IMG/VR virus record: IMGVR_UViG_3300035145_000821
Location: 1-20,297 of that record
Length of the DNA stretch: 20,297 nucleotides
From: a virus
Direction: 5' to 3' (one strand)
The position numbers were made by a program, and so were the translations under genes. Below the pieces are notes generated by a model. That model had not been told where the DNA came from and made no database searches. It saw nothing but the letters and a program-made list of their open reading frames with translations. Positions 17,801 to 20,297 of the stretch are shown here, piece after piece (the first letter of the stretch is position 1; each line of letters opens with the position of its first letter).

Positions 17801-20297
17801 TATCGTAAGCAACTGTATCTACATCTCCTGTCCAAGTTGCATTTTCTAGAGGTGGGTTGCCTGCTGGTACAATAATTAGACCAGATGCATTACCATATTC
17901 ATCGGTAGTAATGCCACCATTAAATGCAGATAGAGAGTTACCAGCGATACCTGTAAATCTTAAATCAGGGTTGACCCAACGATCAATGTTTCTACCCTCA
18001 AGGAAGACATACATCTTCGTGTTAGGTTTCATTCTTCTGATAACATATCTAACAGGAATGCTTCTTGCAAAGAATGATAGTGCGTTAGATACGATGTTAC
18101 CTCTTACAGTCTTAGATTGTACACCCTTACCGATGTCATTATTCTGTGGACTGATGTTAGAAGAACTTGCAACAGAAGCAGTCGCTACGGTAGTAGATGC
18201 TTGTTGAGAATTATTCTCACCAAGGGAATTGATTGAACTAAATGATGGTGATGTACCAACCCAGTTAACAACGAAAGAGTTGTGAATACTAGAGAATGCC
18301 TCTTGTGTATCCTCTTTTGCCAAGAAGATATTGAACAAACTTGTATTGGTATCTACAACTAGTGGTTCTTCAGTTTGATCATACCATTGATCGATTGATG
18401 GAGATAGTTCACCATCACCAACATATTGAAGGACAACAAATGGGTTTGGATTGATTTCTTTAGATGCTGAGGAGTTACCAAGTAAATCTAAAGAAGAATA
18501 TGGTAGAGATACGATATCATTGGTTTTCTTATAACCAGATACTGCTCTTTGATCTTCTCTAGTATTAACTTCAACTAGTTTAATGCTATCTTCTTTAGAC
18601 TGTGGACGTAGTACAGACTGCTGAGGATCAACTGCACAAATATAGTCAAGAGAAGTCAAGTTACCAACTGAATGTGCTTCAAAGTTATCAACAAAGAAAC
18701 CAGACTTAAATCTGTCTAGACCTACACTGTCCTTGACTTGCATATTCAGAGCTTGTTGCTCCAGAATGCTGAGTGTGGTATAATATTCAAGACGTTCAAT
18801 GCGTTTCTCCAGTTTACCAATATCACGCATGGTGTAGCGTCTATTGTCAACAGGGGTAATTCTTACATCTTTGCTTGTCTTAGTATATGCAGGAATATAT
18901 GCATAGAAAAGAGCAACAGCATCTTCAATTGGGTCTGGCTTTGTTGGGTTCAAAGAAGAGTTACCCTCTTTGACAATGAATTCACCTTTCTTATTGAGGA
19001 AGATACCATCAATACGATCTAGATACTGAACCTGACTGAATGAGAATGTATATTCTAATGAGGTATCAGGAGCAGGTGTGCTAGAAACAACAGCACCAGC
19101 ACCTGCGAAAGATCCTTCAGTTGTTTCTAGTAGAGACTTATCAAGGTAACCTGGAATAATAGCAGTGCTATCTACCTTAGGACGGAAATCAATTACGTTC
19201 TTGAGTTCTACGTTGCCTAGTACAGGAGAGTTGAAAGAAGGAATTTCATCTTCAGGGACACCTGCTTCATGCAAGTAACTATCAATGGTTACAAAATCAC
19301 CTTGAGATTGCTCAAAGTAATCAAATGCAATTACAAGTTGACCGATAGATGCTTCAAATCCTGGTTTGAGAACAACTCTAGAAACATCATATACAGTATC
19401 TCTTTGACCGTCATCGAATGTGTAGCGTGTAGTAACGTCTGTACCAGACACTAGGTTACCAGCAGTGTCAACTTCAGGTGGTTGAGATGGTGTGCCCTCA
19501 TAGACATACCTTAGTTTGAATACATCAGAGTAAGATAGTGTTTCGATAACTTCACTATCATAGTCATTACCTCTCAAAGGAATAACACGGTCACCAGATG
19601 CTGTGATAACAATTCTCTTATTTCTTACAGCAGTCTTAAGTCTTGGTTTTGCGTTAGATACTTCTAGAGTTGCAGTCAACTTAAGTTTAGGGAACGAACC
19701 ATTAGAAGGAATAGTTCCAAAGTAATCTGATGTTAGTTGTAGACTAATAGATCCAGAAGTAAGACCACTAGCAGTGTCAGTAGCAGATGAAATATCTACA
19801 GCGTCTTCTGGAATATAAACAATGTCACCTGCAGCAATGTCAGGTGCATCACCTGGATCAAGTACAGTAACGATATAATTTTCTTCAGTGAACCTTGCAA
19901 ATCTCTGTGTACCAAATGGCAACTGTGCAGCAAACGTAATCGTACCACCAGAGGTAGATGCTGTAGTTACAAAATCTCTACGGAAGTAATATTTGATCTT
20001 GGTATCGTCACCACCAGCAGAAATCTTTTCTACTTGCTTGCTACCTGTTGGGAACAACAGTGTACCACCGCTAGTATTTTCTGGTCTTGGTCTGAGACGG
20101 ACGATACTGGTGTTTGTTACATTGCCAGGAAGTGCCTGATCTAGATAAATTCTGGTCTTGGCAACACCTGCTGCTTGTGTAGCATATTGTACAGTTGCAC
20201 GAACAAGATTGTTATCTGCATCAGAGAACTGAACAAGGTCACCTTGCTGAACCAAAGCAGAAGCATCAGCACTGAAACTTGTAGATTCTACAAACAT
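14823..20297 (-). CDS. Giant DUF4815-type virion structural protein, N-terminus probably cut
   Basis: The frame is open for 1824 codons from the right edge to a TAA at 14825-14823. The family signatures I recognise from T4-like marine phages occur in order: 'TFDDGQRDTVYDVSRVV' (about 291-307) and 'GDFVTIDSYLH' (to about 342); a helical 'MRDIGKLEKRIERLEYYTT' coiled coil (about 486-516); 'IDQWYDQTEEPLVV' (about 633-646); 'MKPNTKMYVFLEGRNIDRWV' (about 755-774); 'NPLAQTFKVE' then 'ITGVDLFFSKKSSNIPVKT' (about 911-947); 'DTEYALVVETDSTDYKLW' (about 1186); 'FKSQNTESWT' (about 1228); 'SHLSPVIDL' (about 1460); and the C-terminal 'VPKVQDIRAVAS'. Homologues normally begin with a 'RPG.AVQARELTQLQ' region, absent here, so the edge ATG is probably internal. 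An insertion with GxGY repeats occupies about 973-1169. Probably a baseplate-proximal or tail virion component; the DUF4815 assignment is from memory. Confidence 0.92.
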   Translation of the reverse strand: MFVESTSFSADASALVQQGDLVQFSDADNNLVRATVQYATQAAGVAKTRIYLDQALPGNVTNTSIVRLRPRPENTSGGTLLFPTGSKQVEKISAGGDDTKIKYYFRRDFVTTASTSGGTITFAAQLPFGTQRFARFTEENYIVTVLDPGDAPDIAAGDIVYIPEDAVDISSATDTASGLTSGSISLQLTSDYFGTIPSNGSFPKLKLTATLEVSNAKPRLKTAVRNKRIVITASGDRVIPLRGNDYDSEVIETLSYSDVFKLRYVYEGTPSQPPEVDTAGNLVSGTDVTTRYTFDDGQRDTVYDVSRVVLKPGFEASIGQLVIAFDYFEQSQGDFVTIDSYLHEAGVPEDEIPSFNSPVLGNVELKNVIDFRPKVDSTAIIPGYLDKSLLETTEGSFAGAGAVVSSTPAPDTSLEYTFSFSQVQYLDRIDGIFLNKKGEFIVKEGNSSLNPTKPDPIEDAVALFYAYIPAYTKTSKDVRITPVDNRRYTMRDIGKLEKRIERLEYYTTLSILEQQALNMQVKDSVGLDRFKSGFFVDNFEAHSVGNLTSLDYICAVDPQQSVLRPQSKEDSIKLVEVNTREDQRAVSGYKKTNDIVSLPYSSLDLLGNSSASKEINPNPFVVLQYVGDGELSPSIDQWYDQTEEPLVVDTNTSLFNIFLAKEDTQEAFSSIHNSFVVNWVGTSPSFSSINSLGENNSQQASTTVATASVASSSNISPQNNDIGKGVQSKTVRGNIVSNALSFFARSIPVRYVIRRMKPNTKMYVFLEGRNIDRWVNPDLRFTGIAGNSLSAFNGGITTDEYGNASGLIIVPAGNPPLENATWTGDVDTVAYDTDAEEVSITSGSLTFRFTSSSTNAPKADVDSYTEVKYYATGILPENPASIVSTKPSTFKSNEGVQLIESNTDNPVRPNPLAQTFKVENLEGGCFITGVDLFFSKKSSNIPVKTYITNVDAEKPGKNVVPGSEKVLSPNTFLKCYTNGDVAVYKDESVVGASSAASGPILAVFDKNNVELVATASGKYSLTNEQVYTIVLSNHNGKSFIPNEDLVIPSVTLANATGGTDLKLTIAKDSGKLSDIRVTNPGQNYDSAILTLESPQLPGGSTATATVNVSGGKVYNTEVSLSGFGYTEAPSVVVKGIGNGAGGCEIQTFIEIDTPAVRMGVAVDVDGVTASTTPTPFEFDYPVYLQNDTEYALVVETDSTDYKLWASRLGETDIATSTVITTQPALGSVFKSQNTESWTEDIFEDLKFTMRRAEFDITRPAELLVKNASLGYQKVQNNPFETGASANTQATSKLFKNNNKIIKVNHRDHGFEDSGKSYVFYRTAQETGGITADILNTNLFKISNSGVDTYNITSTANASSNAFGGGTTVYASYNRKFETLYPQVNYLSFTGTKLENYVKTTNVVPVDSSTTNYASYSQSEYERTFLNEPTYFSNQKMIASDINETLNSVNRSLTYKMVLSSTVSHLSPVIDLSSATVKTSTSRIENASGQEDRFGRRDQKIKFFPVYQFNLAGNGGTQLQANQTIKGATTKASGTIARVNGSVVYVRVKTSQFFQKGETVSLGNQASLTAVTVDSNPVELFFDIADGATITSRNPAVILETYDNKITGKSVIWNNKTQELTVRVDSQPIDDDFTGRIVDSANFVRSAVTAEQTADIFRVGDFVKYPTQDDLESSYLEIGSITYTDGIDFVAEDTSKNSSSIAKYVTKEVGIASPGTSIDVRLTANVKDISNLRVLYRFKGASSQENFEDIDWVYFNEDGSPDGLEIATSENTISGVTEKQSSYQELKYSVADLPEFASFAVKIVMKTVDPAYVPKVQDIRAVASF
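16790..17380 (-). other. Insertion with GxGY repeats inside the DUF4815-type protein
   Basis: Residues about 973-1169 of the right-most giant lie between 'PGSEKVLSPNTF' and 'FEFDYPVYLQNDTEYALV', segments I would expect to be nearly continuous in this family. The insert contains 'RVTNPGQNYDSAILTLESP' and 'VSLSGFGYTEAPSVVVKGIG', the same module type as in the other two giant proteins. Confidence 0.5.

Noticed and set aside
1-20297. Diversity-generating retroelement acting on fibre repeats
   Set aside because: No reverse transcriptase, template repeat or adenine-biased variable copy was found; the repeats diverge at codon level without that signature.
1-20297. tRNA, rRNA, CRISPR array, insertion sequence or integrase
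   Set aside because: No cloverleaf, regular short repeats with unique spacers, inverted-repeat ends or recombinase motifs were seen; the strand is almost fully occupied by the five structural genes.

Overview
The window looks like a block of late structural genes from a T4-like marine myovirus, most likely a cyanophage of Synechococcus or Prochlorococcus. A related pelagic T4-like phage cannot be excluded. The evidence is a set of protein modules I recognise from such virions: GSGYT repeats, DADLLDG and VGIN..YTL.VNG fibre motifs, PT.KAV..Y, 'LGGVRD.DGNTYI' blocks, and a right-handed beta-helix. The right-most protein is collinear with the large DUF4815-type structural family. No bacterial gene, tRNA, rRNA, CRISPR array, insertion sequence or reverse transcriptase was seen. 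Family statements come from memory of the families, not from a search.

All genes lie on the minus strand, so transcription runs from right to left. They are packed almost without gaps. (1) 20297-14823 is a giant structural protein of at least 1824 aa whose N-terminus is probably cut by the right edge. (2) 14813-14607 is a 68-aa coiled-coil protein. (3) 14620-9518 is a 1700-aa modular structural or fibre protein. (4) 9516-9016 is a 166-aa beta-rich protein. (5) 8971 to beyond base 1 is a giant fibre-like protein of at least 2990 codons, open to the left edge with its C-terminus missing. Gene junctions are 9 nt, a 14-nt overlap, 1 nt and 44 nt. Only the 44-nt gap has room for a promoter.

Together the genes look like an operon for the peripheral tail or baseplate and fibre apparatus. 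They encode more than 6,700 residues in five proteins. The three giants are mosaics that share small beta modules, mainly GxGY repeats. In several places a module sits inside another domain. The most notable is a cupredoxin-like domain in the 1700-aa protein with a complete potential copper site (H291, C339, H342, M345). It has a second, degenerate copy that is split by an inserted repeat module and has Asp where the Cys should be. I see no non-structural system such as defence, replication or metabolism.
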